Below are positions 51,321-59,795 of a DNA stretch of 59,965 bases, one piece after another. The DNA is from Thermoguttaceae bacterium (GTDB taxonomy: Bacteria; Planctomycetota; Planctomycetia; Pirellulales; Thermoguttaceae), in the NCBI GenBank assembly GCA_017559825.1, contig JAFYQR010000071.1, positions 1 through 59,965 on the forward strand, given 5' to 3'. The notes below the pieces were generated by a model. The model saw only the letters and a program-made list of their open reading frames with translations, was not told where the DNA came from and made no database searches. Position numbers and translations under genes: made by a program. Position 1 is the first letter of the stretch. Each line of letters begins with the position of its first letter.

Positions 51321-51971
51321 TCAAACGGAAAGATAAAAACGAAAAGCGTCCGAAATTTCGCGATAAAAACAAGCCCAAACGGCCGCGTCGGCCAAAAGCG
51401 TTCCCCATCCGAGCGCGGCGAAAAGAAGCCAACCGCGTCGACGCGTCGGCTCAACGGCGTCGAACTCGCGACGCAGCTCTTTCTCTAAGCGAAGCCAACC
51501 TTGCGGCGAACGCTCCGGGCCGAACCCGACCAGCGTCGCGACGCGCCCCCAACCGGCGTCGTCGAGATAAAACTGGACGCCGAGACTCGGCAAATTCAGC
51601 GACGAACCGGCCCAGCGCGCCTCGTCGTCGAGAGAAATCGCGACGCGAGAAAGCGCCGCTCTCGTCTGTTCCCGCGTCGCGTTGTACGCGACGATCCGCG
51701 GCCGCCGCAGCGACGAAACGAGAACGACGACGCAAAAACAGAGAAGCCCGCAAAGAACCCAAACGCTCGCCCGCCAAACGACCATCGCGCCGAACGGAGG
51801 CAAAATCGAGCCCGGCCCGACGAAAAAAACGCCGGAAAGCGCGAGGCAAAGCGCGATAAAATCGCGCCGTCCGTCGACGACGAACGGTTTCGGGCGACGG
51901 CGCAAACAACCGAGCGCAAGGAAGTAAAGCGCGAGCGGGACGGTCGCGACGACGAAACAAAAGGGCGTCAT
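51321..51971 (-). CDS. Integral membrane protein, unknown function
   Basis: 216 residues from the ATG at 51971, where AAGGAAT lies upstream; the longer frame to 52019 would overlap the preceding gene. Membrane segments: 'FVVATVPLALYFLALGC', 'FIALCLALSGVFFVGPGS', 'WVLCGLLCFCVVVLVSS' and a C-terminal 'WLLFAALGWGTLLADAAVW'. Between the third and fourth is a soluble loop of about 90 residues with 'DDEARWAGSSLNLPSLGVQF'. I do not recognise a family. It starts 7 bp after the GH20-like gene stop and ends 30 bp before the phosphatase gene, so the three form an operon. Confidence 0.78.
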   Translation of the reverse strand: MTPFCFVVATVPLALYFLALGCLRRRPKPFVVDGRRDFIALCLALSGVFFVGPGSILPPFGAMVVWRASVWVLCGLLCFCVVVLVSSLRRPRIVAYNATREQTRAALSRVAISLDDEARWAGSSLNLPSLGVQFYLDDAGWGRVATLVGFGPERSPQGWLRLEKELRREFDAVEPTRRRGWLLFAALGWGTLLADAAVWACFYREISDAFRFYLSV

Positions 51972-51978
51972 GCGTTCG

Positions 51979-53736
51979 TTATTCCTTAGGAAGCGGACTT
52001 TTAAGCGTCGCCCGACCAAAATCTTCGAGCAACTCGTATTTACCGCGCCACGTCGTGTACATAATACCGACGCAACCGGGCGTTTGCGCGCACGTTTCGA
52101 GCCAATCGAGACTCGAGTCGAGCGTGTCGACGTCGTAATACGCCGCCGCCTGCGTTCGGAACCCGCGCTCGGAGAAGAATTTCATGCTGTCTTCGCGGAT
52201 TTCGTAATACCAACAGCTAATAACTAAGTCTTTCGGAATCAAATCCCAAACGCCGACGTAGCTTCCGTCGCAAACGTAATAATTATCGCGGGCGTTGTGC
52301 TTAGGGTCGAGCATATCGGACCAAATGTAAATCTCGGCGTCCGGCGTCGTTTCGCGAATGATTTCGCGCTGCTTCGCGATACAATCGGCCAAAATCTTGG
52401 CGAGCGAAATTCCGCGCGCCTTGCAAGCGGCGCACGTTCCGGCGCAACGGATTTCGTCCATGCTGAGAAACCATTTTTTCGGCGCGAGCGCCTCCGCGAC
52501 GGCGCGCGCCGACTCTTCGAAGAACTCGTAAAGTTTCGGCTCCGACATGCACGTCCCGATTTGCGGCGCGCCGACGAGCGGCGGGTAATAATAGTCGATC
52601 TTCAGCGCTTGGCCGTCTTTAATTCGGCTCCCTTCGGGAATCGTCAACGTTTGGCTTTCGGCGTTCGGGTCCCAAAGTCGCAACGAGAACTCGGGGAGAA
52701 CCCAGTCTTTCCCCTCTTCGTAAACGGTTCCGCTCTCCGCGTCGGCGACGACGAGCGGCGTTCCGGGCCGACGCAACGGATTGACCAAGCCGACCGGCTC
52801 GACCGTCAAATCGTCGAGCCAAAAGCGCCCGACTTCGCCGTCCCAGACGCCGGCGTAAAGACGCGTTTTTCCCTCTTTCGGCGCGCAAAAAACGGCGGAG
52901 ACGCGCGTCCAATCGGTCGCGCTCTCGGCGTCGTATTTCGGGCGAGCGCTCCCCAACGGCGCGCCGTTTTCGTCGTAAATTTGCAACATTAAATTGCCGC
53001 GGACGTTCTCGGTTCGGAACCAAATCGACGCGCGGTAAAGGCGGCTCGGCTCGAGTTGAATTTCTTTCATCAGCCGTCCGTGCCCGTGTTTGTCGGCGGC
53101 GAAATTTTCGAACCGCATCGACGCGGAGCCCGACCGCGCGACGTCGCCGTCGCGGAAGGAAATCGTTCCCGGTTCGTCGTTAAAGACGTAATCGGTCGGT
53201 TTGTTTTTGTTCCAATTTTCGAGCGAACCGTTCGGAACGTCGATCGGCGTCGCGACCGCCTCGACGCGACCGTCGACCGCGCGCGCCGGAAGACCGCGAA
53301 CCGGCAGCCCCTCGGCGAGATTTTGGTCGAACCCGAGCGCCGTTCCGTATCCGATCGACCAAAGAATCGGGATAATTTCGACGTTTTCCTCGTCGGCGAC
53401 GGCGCGAATTTTCGCCAACCGCGCTTTTCGAGCGTCGTCCCAACGCGAGTAATTTTCGACGCCGCAAGCCCAAAGAACGCCGTTGTATCCGACGGCGGAG
53501 GCGCGACGAATCAAAGCCGCCAACTCGTCGGCGCGTTCGTCGCTCTCAACGCCGAACGACGCGTAAAACCAACGATCCGCGAGGCGCGGCGCCGGAAGGG
53601 CTCGCTCCGCGGCTTCCGTCGACGACGCCGCGTCGTCCGCGAACGCCGATCCGACGGCGCAAGCGGTCGCCGCCCAAACCAACGCGACGGCGAATCGATT
53701 CGCCGCTTTTCTCCATTTTTCCCAATCGAACGCCAT
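51979..53736 (-). CDS. Secreted GH20-like glycoside hydrolase superfamily protein
   Basis: 585 residues with signal peptide ('FAVALVWAATACAVGSAFA'). Residues 55-150 look like the first strands of a TIM barrel ('RRASAVGYNGVLWACGVEN', 'EENVEIIPILWSIGYG'). A beta-sandwich of CBM4/9 type interrupts it ('NGSLENWNKNKPTDYVF' to 'FWLDDLTVEPVG'). The barrel then resumes with 'KKWFLSMDEIRCAGTCAACKARG', where a GH20 enzyme would have its catalytic Asp-Glu pair, and ends 'GCVGIMYTTWRGKYELLEDF'. A beta-hexosaminidase-like role on host or cell-wall glycans is a family-level inference, and the Cys pair after DE is unusual. GAGGAA precedes the ATG at 53736. Confidence 0.8.
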   Translation of the reverse strand: MAFDWEKWRKAANRFAVALVWAATACAVGSAFADDAASSTEAAERALPAPRLADRWFYASFGVESDERADELAALIRRASAVGYNGVLWACGVENYSRWDDARKARLAKIRAVADEENVEIIPILWSIGYGTALGFDQNLAEGLPVRGLPARAVDGRVEAVATPIDVPNGSLENWNKNKPTDYVFNDEPGTISFRDGDVARSGSASMRFENFAADKHGHGRLMKEIQLEPSRLYRASIWFRTENVRGNLMLQIYDENGAPLGSARPKYDAESATDWTRVSAVFCAPKEGKTRLYAGVWDGEVGRFWLDDLTVEPVGLVNPLRRPGTPLVVADAESGTVYEEGKDWVLPEFSLRLWDPNAESQTLTIPEGSRIKDGQALKIDYYYPPLVGAPQIGTCMSEPKLYEFFEESARAVAEALAPKKWFLSMDEIRCAGTCAACKARGISLAKILADCIAKQREIIRETTPDAEIYIWSDMLDPKHNARDNYYVCDGSYVGVWDLIPKDLVISCWYYEIREDSMKFFSERGFRTQAAAYYDVDTLDSSLDWLETCAQTPGCVGIMYTTWRGKYELLEDFGRATLKSPLPKE

Positions 53737-53947
53737 TCGCCGTTCCTCGATCTCTCGTTATGACCTTGCGTTTGTCGCCCTTAACATCGCGACGCCTCTA
53801 TATTATTATAATCGACGTCGGCGTCGATTTCCAGCGCTTTCGTCCGCGACGGAGACGATTTTCTTCAAAAGTTTTCCGTTCGCGCCGAGAAAATCGTCTC
53901 TCGACGCGAACGGAGACAAAGCGCGAAAAGTTTGCGCGAAACGCCGG

Positions 53948-55534
53948 TTATTCCGCCGCCGTTTCCGGAGCGGTTTCGGTCGCTTCGACTTTGGTCGCCG
54001 CCGCTTCCGGAGCGTTTTCGGTCGCTTCGGCTTCGGTCGCCGGGACTTCCGGAGCGGTTTCGGTCGCGGTCGCCGCCGGTTTCGAAGGACAAATCTTGTC
54101 GTAAACGCTCTTCTTGAGCGAAATCCCCGCGCTGATCGTCGTAAAGACGAGCGCCAACGTCAACATCGCGTTGACGAAAACGCGTTTCCCGCCCTTGCCG
54201 ACCGCGTCGCCGATATAGCTTCGCTTGTTGTTCAAAATGAAGAAAATCAGGTACGCGATCGGAAGCATCGTCAGGCAGATCGCCGACGCGAAGACCGGGA
54301 ACCACATCGGCAACGTAACGACGACGCCCAAAACGCCGACGCACGGCGTCAACGCGAACAAGCGGAAGCGCTTTTGCGTCATGTTGAGACCGAGCATTTC
54401 GCACATCGTAAAACCGCACGCGACCATATGAACGCTGACCGCGCCGCCGCACATCCCGATAAGGCCCAAACAGAAGATGATTTCGCCGCCCGGAATCCCT
54501 TCGAACGCTTTCGCGGCGGCCAACGGCGACATCTTGTCAAGCACAACGTCGGCGCCGGTATAAACGCCCGTCGCGACCATCCCGACCATAATCAAGGAGG
54601 TAACGATCACGAACGGCAGGAACATCGTCATCCCCAAGTCCCAACGCGCCAGGGTCTTATGCTCCTCGCCCCACCCTTTGGCCAAAAGCGAATACGGATA
54701 GAGGAACGTCATATTAATCCCGACCGACGCGCCGAGCATCCCGAGAACTTGCAGATACGTCTTCGTTTCGACGACGCCGGTTTCCGGATTCGCCGGAATC
54801 CCGTAATAGCCGATAAAGCCCTTAAACAACTCGACCCAGTTCACGTTCCCGACGTTAAGAACGCAAACCAAAAGGAAGAAGAGAATCACGAGCGCGATCA
54901 TCGTTCGCAAAAAGCGCTCGTAAATCTTAACGCCGGTCGCGCCCTTGCCGTAATTGAAAACGACGGTGATATTCATCGCCAAAATCAGCCCGCCGACGAT
55001 AAAGCTAACCGCGTACCCGGCTCCGGTCAAACCGCCTTCTCCGGCGACCGTCAGTCCGGCGGAACCGGCCAAGTCGCGAGCGGCGCCGGCGATCAAGCCG
55101 TATTGCGGGAAGTGCCAAATGACCGACGCCGTTACCGTCCCAAACGCCCAAAGGAAGACGAGCGGCTTCCAAATATGTTGTCCGAACGATTTATACGGGC
55201 GTTCGCCGCGCGTCAAAACGACGTTCGAGAGAGCGCCAAGCATAAAGACGCCGAGAAGCATCGCCAGCGGTTGCACCCAAAGGAGCTTGTATCCGAACGA
55301 CGCCCCGGCCAAAACGGACGCGGTCGCGCTCCCGGCGCCGAGCGTCATCGCGCTTTGCAAAAGCCCCGGCCCGGTGCGCTTGACGTATCCGAGCGAGCGC
55401 GGCCCCAACGGGAGCGACGCCAAACGCTGCAATTCCGCTTTTTCGGCGGCGAGTTTTTCCGGGTCCCATTTCGGGCTCATCGGGAGCCCCGCGTCGGCGG
55501 ACGGAGCCGCGTTCGTTTTTTCGGCTTGCGACAT
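53948..55534 (-). CDS. NRAMP-like transporter with altered metal-binding motifs
   Basis: 528 residues with about eleven membrane segments. The best match is helix 1 to 2, 'LAGASFGYKLLWVQPLAMLL', which parallels MntH 'QAGASFGYQLLWV'. 'RWDLGMTMFLPFVIV' parallels MntH 'KWDVAIAMTIAGF'. The canonical DPGN of helix 1 is replaced by 'GAGS', and the MPH of helix 6 by 'GIN' ('LGMLGASVGINMTFLYPYS'). The Asp, Asn and Met ligands of transition metals are thus missing, so the substrate is probably not Mn/Fe. The C-terminal tail of about 45 residues is made of imperfect 'ATETAPE'-type repeats. GGAAGGAAAG precedes the ATG at 55534, and a promoter is at 55615. Confidence 0.85.
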   Translation of the reverse strand: MSQAEKTNAAPSADAGLPMSPKWDPEKLAAEKAELQRLASLPLGPRSLGYVKRTGPGLLQSAMTLGAGSATASVLAGASFGYKLLWVQPLAMLLGVFMLGALSNVVLTRGERPYKSFGQHIWKPLVFLWAFGTVTASVIWHFPQYGLIAGAARDLAGSAGLTVAGEGGLTGAGYAVSFIVGGLILAMNITVVFNYGKGATGVKIYERFLRTMIALVILFFLLVCVLNVGNVNWVELFKGFIGYYGIPANPETGVVETKTYLQVLGMLGASVGINMTFLYPYSLLAKGWGEEHKTLARWDLGMTMFLPFVIVTSLIMVGMVATGVYTGADVVLDKMSPLAAAKAFEGIPGGEIIFCLGLIGMCGGAVSVHMVACGFTMCEMLGLNMTQKRFRLFALTPCVGVLGVVVTLPMWFPVFASAICLTMLPIAYLIFFILNNKRSYIGDAVGKGGKRVFVNAMLTLALVFTTISAGISLKKSVYDKICPSKPAATATETAPEVPATEAEATENAPEAAATKVEATETAPETAAE

Positions 55535-55614
55535 TACTTTCCTTCCGTATTTATCATTAATGAATTTCGCGTTCCCATTAATATCGGCGGCCGCGTCGAC
55601 CGCGAACGGTGTTC

Positions 55615-55643
55615 ATTATAATCGCTCGCGACTCGAATTTCAA
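55615..55643 (-). promoter_or_regulatory. Promoter of the NRAMP-like gene
   Basis: Minus-strand TTGAAA (55638-55643), 17-bp spacer, TATAAT (55615-55620), about 80 nt before the start codon. Confidence 0.6.
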
Positions 55644-55698
55644 GCGAGCGACGAAAAAAGAGCGAAAAAGCCGAAAAAAATTTCGAATCGCTTCCGAT

Positions 55699-56169
55699 TT
55701 AGTCGAAATCGCGGCGGGCGCGCTCCTTTTTCTTGTCGGAATTGCGTTTTTTGTCGGCCAAGCGACGCAGAATCGAACCGCGCGTCGGTTTCGTCGGAAT
55801 CCGTTTCTTCGGCGCTTTCCCCGCTTTTTCTAAAGCGGCGCGGAGCTTTTCAAGACAGTCGGCCTTATTTTTCGGCGCGTCGCGGAATTTTTGACTCGAA
55901 ACGACGACCTCGCTCGCTTCGGTCGTCCACGACGGATAAAGGCGTCGGAAACGCTCCCAAACCTCCGGCGCAAGACGTTCGCCCGGTCGCCAGCGGAGCC
56001 GCGCTTTGCTCGACACTTTGTTGACGTTTTGCCCGCCCGGCCCGGACGAGCGGACGAACTCGAACTCGATTTCGTCCAACGGAATCGACGCGACGCCCGG
56101 AACGTCGAGCGTCGAACCGTTCGCCCCGTTCCCCGACGAAACGCCGCCTTCGTTCGGCTTGTTTTGCAT
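55699..56169 (-). CDS. arfB: Ribosome-rescue peptidyl-tRNA hydrolase (ArfB/YaeJ family)
   Basis: 156 residues, the size of ArfB. The GGQ motif is in 'VRSSGPGGQNVNKVSSKAR', which enters the peptidyl-transferase centre and hydrolyses peptidyl-tRNA on stalled ribosomes. The C-terminal tail is strongly basic ('KKRIPTKPTRGSILRRLADK'), as needed to sit in the empty mRNA channel. There is no codon-recognition domain, so it is not RF1 or RF2. I chose the ATG at 56169 because GAGGAGG is well placed; the longer frame to 56880 runs over the opposite DUF3467 gene. The N-terminal 25 residues are Gly/Asn-rich. It ends about 165 bp upstream of the NRAMP-like gene start. Confidence 0.93.
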   Translation of the reverse strand: MQNKPNEGGVSSGNGANGSTLDVPGVASIPLDEIEFEFVRSSGPGGQNVNKVSSKARLRWRPGERLAPEVWERFRRLYPSWTTEASEVVVSSQKFRDAPKNKADCLEKLRAALEKAGKAPKKRIPTKPTRGSILRRLADKKRNSDKKKERARRDFD

Positions 56170-56309
56170 TCGGAACCTCCTCGACGCGAAAAAAATTCGC
56201 CGATAAAACAAAAATCGCCCCTTTTTTTCGGAGCGCGAACCCGCCGAATTATACCGTCTAAACGCCGACTCGACAAGCGGTCGTTCGAGCGAGAGGAAAC
56301 GCGCCGGAG

Positions 56310-56337
56310 TTGACCGTCGAGAAAAAACCGGTATAAT
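56310..56337 (+). promoter_or_regulatory. Promoter of the DUF3467 gene
   Basis: TTGACC (56310-56315), 16-bp spacer, TATAAT (56332-56337). The leader is about 225 nt, with nothing else recognised in it. Confidence 0.75.
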
Positions 56338-56568
56338 CGACCGAAAGCGTTTCGACCGTTCGATTCCGCGTCGAGCGTTGGGTTTTAAGGTTTTTTCGGA
56401 TTTTTTCGCCGAAGCGGGGAAATTTCCTCGACGCGGCGGCCTCCGACGACCGATGAAGGGAAAACGTTTAATTTTACAAGGACGTTTTCGCCGCTCCTTT
56501 CGAAAACGCTCGAAACGCTTCGTTTCGACGCGCTCGAAAAAAGCGGCCCAACCCGAAGGAGAATCGCC

Positions 56569-56883
56569 GTGTCGAACGTTAATCCCGAAACCAACGAACA
56601 AGAAGCCCGTCCGCAACTCCAAGTCGACGATTCGCAAGTCGTCGCGACCTACGCCAACTTCTGCCGCGTTACCGGCACGCCGGAAGAGCTGATCGTCGAT
56701 TTCGGCCTGAATCCGCAACCGATGGGCGTTCCGTCGTCGCCGATTCCGGTCAACCAACGCATCGTCGTCAACTTTTACACCGCGAAGCGCCTTTATCACG
56801 CGCTCGGCATGACGCTGCAACGCCACGAAGCGGCGTTCGGCAACTTGGAAGTCAACGTCAACAAACGTCTGCGCCGCCAATAG
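56569..56883 (+). CDS. DUF3467 domain-containing protein
   Basis: 104 residues matching the DUF3467 pattern: 'ATYANFCRVTGTPEELIVDF', 'IVVNFYTAKRLYHALGMTL' and 'HEAAFGNLEVNVNKR'. The function of the domain is unknown; it is a small soluble alpha/beta protein common in planctomycetes. The start is GTG at 56569 with AAGGAGAA 7 nt upstream. It has its own promoter, and the next gene follows 165 bp later on the same strand. Confidence 0.92.
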   Translation: MSNVNPETNEQEARPQLQVDDSQVVATYANFCRVTGTPEELIVDFGLNPQPMGVPSSPIPVNQRIVVNFYTAKRLYHALGMTLQRHEAAFGNLEVNVNKRLRRQ

Positions 56884-57048
56884 TTCCGCGCCGAAACGGG
56901 TTCGAAGCGTCGCTCGATTCGCGTTTTGGGAACCGAAAATCGTTTCGCGTCCCGGCGTTTTTACGTCCGAACCCCTTAATTTTGCCGCCGAAACGACCGC
57001 GTCGAGCCGAGTTCGCTCCGCCCGCGCGGCGTTTCGTTTTTTTATCGC

Positions 57049-57852
57049 ATGTTTGTTTGCCCCTTAGTTAGCGGAAGCTCCGGAAACGCGACTTACGTCG
57101 CCGCCGGAAAAACGCGAATTTTAATCGACTGCGGCGTCAGCTGCCGCCGTCTCGAAGGCTGTCTCCGCCAAATCGGCGTCGAACCGAATTCGCTCACGCA
57201 TCTCTTGACGACGCACGCTCACTTCGACCATTCGCAAAGTCTCGGCGTTTTTTCGCGCAAATACGACCTGCCGATTTACGCCAGCGTCGGAACTTGGGAC
57301 GAAATGCAAAAGCGCGGAACGCTCGGAGAAGTCGCGGTTCGCAACATGAAAATTTTCCAAAGCGACGGTCCGAAACGAACGCTCGACCTCGGCGACTTGG
57401 AAGCGACGTTCTTTTCGACGCCGCACGACGCTCGCGACTCGGTCGGATACGTCTTAACCGACGGAAAACGCAAATTCGGCCTCGCGACCGACTGCGGAAC
57501 CGTTACCGACGCCTTGCGCAAACGTCTCGTCGGCGCCGACGTCGTTCTCTTAGAGGCGAACTACGACCGCGAAATGTTGACGAAGGGCCCTTACCCTTAC
57601 CCGCTCAAACAGCGCATTTTGAGCGACTCCGGACACCTCGACAACGCGGAGGCGGGCCGGTTCGCCGTCGAACTTGTTAGAAGCGGCGTCCGACGGATTT
57701 TCCTCGGGCACCTCAGCAAAGAAAACAACACGCCGCGAATCGCTTACGACGCCGTCGCCGGAATCCTCCGCGACGCCGGAATCGAACCGAACCGCGACTT
57801 CGAAATCTTCATGACGCGCCGCGACGAGCCGAGTCGCTCGACCGAACTTTAG
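57049..57852 (+). CDS. MBL-fold metallo-hydrolase (YycJ/WalJ-like)
   Basis: 267 residues of the metallo-beta-lactamase fold. The metal-binding motif 'LTTHAHFDHSQSLGVF' (HxHxDH), 'FFSTPHDARDSVGYVL', 'GLATDCGTVTD' and the late His in 'FLGHLSKENNTPR' complete the two-metal site. The opening 'CPLVSGSSGNATYVAAG' and the arrangement are those of the YycJ/WalJ group, which act on nucleic acids or small phosphoesters; E. coli has PhnP-like relatives. It is probably cytoplasmic. No good ribosome site precedes the ATG at 57049. It is 140 bp ahead of waaA and likely co-transcribed with it. Confidence 0.92.
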   Translation: MFVCPLVSGSSGNATYVAAGKTRILIDCGVSCRRLEGCLRQIGVEPNSLTHLLTTHAHFDHSQSLGVFSRKYDLPIYASVGTWDEMQKRGTLGEVAVRNMKIFQSDGPKRTLDLGDLEATFFSTPHDARDSVGYVLTDGKRKFGLATDCGTVTDALRKRLVGADVVLLEANYDREMLTKGPYPYPLKQRILSDSGHLDNAEAGRFAVELVRSGVRRIFLGHLSKENNTPRIAYDAVAGILRDAGIEPNRDFEIFMTRRDEPSRSTEL

Positions 57853-57992
57853 GATTCGTTTTCTTTCCGTTTCCTTTTCCGACTTTCGCGTCTTTCCCAT
57901 CTTTCCCGGCGCCGCGTTTTCTCCTCTTGACGCGTCGCCGCTTTTCTTTTATCCTCGCTTCGTTCGCTCGACTTTTTCCCGGAGTTTTGCCG

Positions 57993-59300
57993 ATGTTCCT
58001 CAATTTCGTTTATCTCGCGACGCTGTTCCTCTCGACGCCGTTTCTCCTTTACCGTTCGCTCCGCTTCGGCAAATACCGCGACGGTTGGGACGCGAAGTTT
58101 TTCGGCCTCGTTCCGCGACTCGCGCCCCTTTCGGACGGCCGCCGTCGAATTTGGTTTCACGCGGTCAGCGTCGGCGAAGTCAACCTGCTCAAGCCGATCG
58201 TCGCCGAGTTGGAAGCGGCGCGCCCCGATTGGGAGTTCGTCGTTTCGGCGACGTCGAAAACCGGGTTCGAACTCGCTTCGCAACTTTACGGCGCCCGAAC
58301 GAGCGTTTTCTATTGCCCGCTCGACTTCACTTGGGCCGTCAAAACCGCGTTACGACGATTGCGTCCGAACGCGCTCGTTTTGGTCGAGCTGGAACTTTGG
58401 CCGAACCTAATCGCCGCCGCGTCGAAAGCGGGCGCCTCCGTCGCGGTCGTCAACGGGCGAATCGGCGACGGTTCGTTCCGTTCCTATTCCCGCGTCCGTC
58501 GATTTTTAGCGCCGACGTTCGGTCGCCTCGACGCGATCGTCGCGCAGGACGAGCTCGCCGCCGAGCGGTTCCGCGCCTTGACGCCGAACCCGGAGCGCGT
58601 CTCCGTTTCCGGTTCGATCAAATTCGACGGCGTCGAGACGAACCGCGCCAACGCCGCGACCGTCCGTTTGGCGCGCCTCGCCGGAATCGAGCCCGGCGAC
58701 GTCGTTTTCCTTTGCGGCAGCTCGCAAGACCCGGAGGAAGCCGCCGCGCTCGAAACGTTCCGCCGACTCCGAGACGAATTCCCGGCGCTGAAACTGATTG
58801 TCGTTCCGCGACACAAAGAGCGGTTCGAGGAAGTCGCGCGGCTCTTGGAAAAGTCCGGCGTTCCTTGGACGCGCCGCTCCGCGCTCTCCGACGAAGCGTC
58901 CGCCGACCCGCGAGCGCCGTCGAGCCGCGTTCTCCTCGTCGACGCGATCGGCGAACTCGGCGCTTGGTGGGGAACGGCGCAAATCGCCTTCGTCGGCGGA
59001 AGTTGGGGAACCCGCGGCGGTCAAAACATGCTCGAGCCGGCCGGATACGGCGCCGCGATCTCGTTCGGGCCGAAGACGCGCAACTTCCGAACGATCGTCG
59101 AAGCGCTCCTGCGCGCCGACGCGGCGGTCGTCGTCGCGAACGAAACCGAAACGACGGCGTTCGTTCGCCGCGCGCTCGCCGACGTCGCGTTCCGCGAGCG
59201 GCTCGGAACCGCGGCGCGAACGTTGACGCTCCAAAATCGCGGCGCGACGAAGCGAACCGTCGCGACGCTCGTTCGTCTTCTCGACGAAACCGCCGGGTAA
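57993..59300 (+). CDS. waaA: 3-deoxy-D-manno-octulosonic acid (Kdo) transferase
   Basis: 435 residues of a GT-B glycosyltransferase (GT30) that attaches Kdo to lipid A precursor at the inner membrane. The N-terminal membrane anchor is 'LNFVYLATLFLSTPFLLY'. The family blocks are 'IWFHAVSVGEVNLLKPIV' (with the catalytic Glu region), 'VLVELELWPNLIAAASKAG', 'VSGSIKFDGVETN', and 'AFVGGSWGTRGGQNMLEPA' for donor binding. I take the ATG at 57993 (GGAG upstream) over a start 22 codons earlier. Its presence indicates Kdo-containing LPS in this organism. Confidence 0.95.
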   Translation: MFLNFVYLATLFLSTPFLLYRSLRFGKYRDGWDAKFFGLVPRLAPLSDGRRRIWFHAVSVGEVNLLKPIVAELEAARPDWEFVVSATSKTGFELASQLYGARTSVFYCPLDFTWAVKTALRRLRPNALVLVELELWPNLIAAASKAGASVAVVNGRIGDGSFRSYSRVRRFLAPTFGRLDAIVAQDELAAERFRALTPNPERVSVSGSIKFDGVETNRANAATVRLARLAGIEPGDVVFLCGSSQDPEEAAALETFRRLRDEFPALKLIVVPRHKERFEEVARLLEKSGVPWTRRSALSDEASADPRAPSSRVLLVDAIGELGAWWGTAQIAFVGGSWGTRGGQNMLEPAGYGAAISFGPKTRNFRTIVEALLRADAAVVVANETETTAFVRRALADVAFRERLGTAARTLTLQNRGATKRTVATLVRLLDETAG

Positions 59301-59560
59301 CGCCGCCGTCGATCTTCTCTTTCGGCGTCGGCGCGAAACGCGGCTCGCGCCCTTCGCCGCCGACCGACGAGCATTCCTCCGCCGAACCCGCCGTCCGTTA
59401 TCTCGTCCGACCGCCGCGGATCTCCCTAATCGCTTTAATCGTTAAAACCGGCGTCAACGGTGGCAAAATAGAAAATTCAGGCGCTATTTTCCAAAAAAAA
59501 CCTTTACGAACGCCCAAAGGAAGAGTAATTTATACGATATTATTTAATGATTGCGTCAAG
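59301..59560. other. Intergenic stretch before the last promoter
   Basis: No gene or clear hairpin terminator seen; composition shifts to AT-rich after 59430. Confidence 0.4.
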
Positions 59561-59588
59561 TTGACAAACCGCGCAATTTGGGTAAAAT
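59561..59588 (+). promoter_or_regulatory. Promoter of the last gene
   Basis: TTGACA (perfect, 59561-59566), 16-bp spacer ending GGG, TAAAAT (59583-59588). The leader is about 200 nt. Confidence 0.8.
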
Positions 59589-59795
59589 AATACTAAAAAG
59601 CGCAAATTGGGCAAAATCGGCTTCCCTCGCGAAATCGGTTTTCGCCCCGCGCCCCCGCCGATTTCGGTCGTTTCGCCGCCGACGCGTTCGCGACCGCCCT
59701 TTCGAACGTTCGCCGCCGACGGCGAAAAGCGGGCGACCCGAGACTAAAATCCTTCCGTCGGAACAATTGATAACGCCTATTGAAGGACCGTTGTA

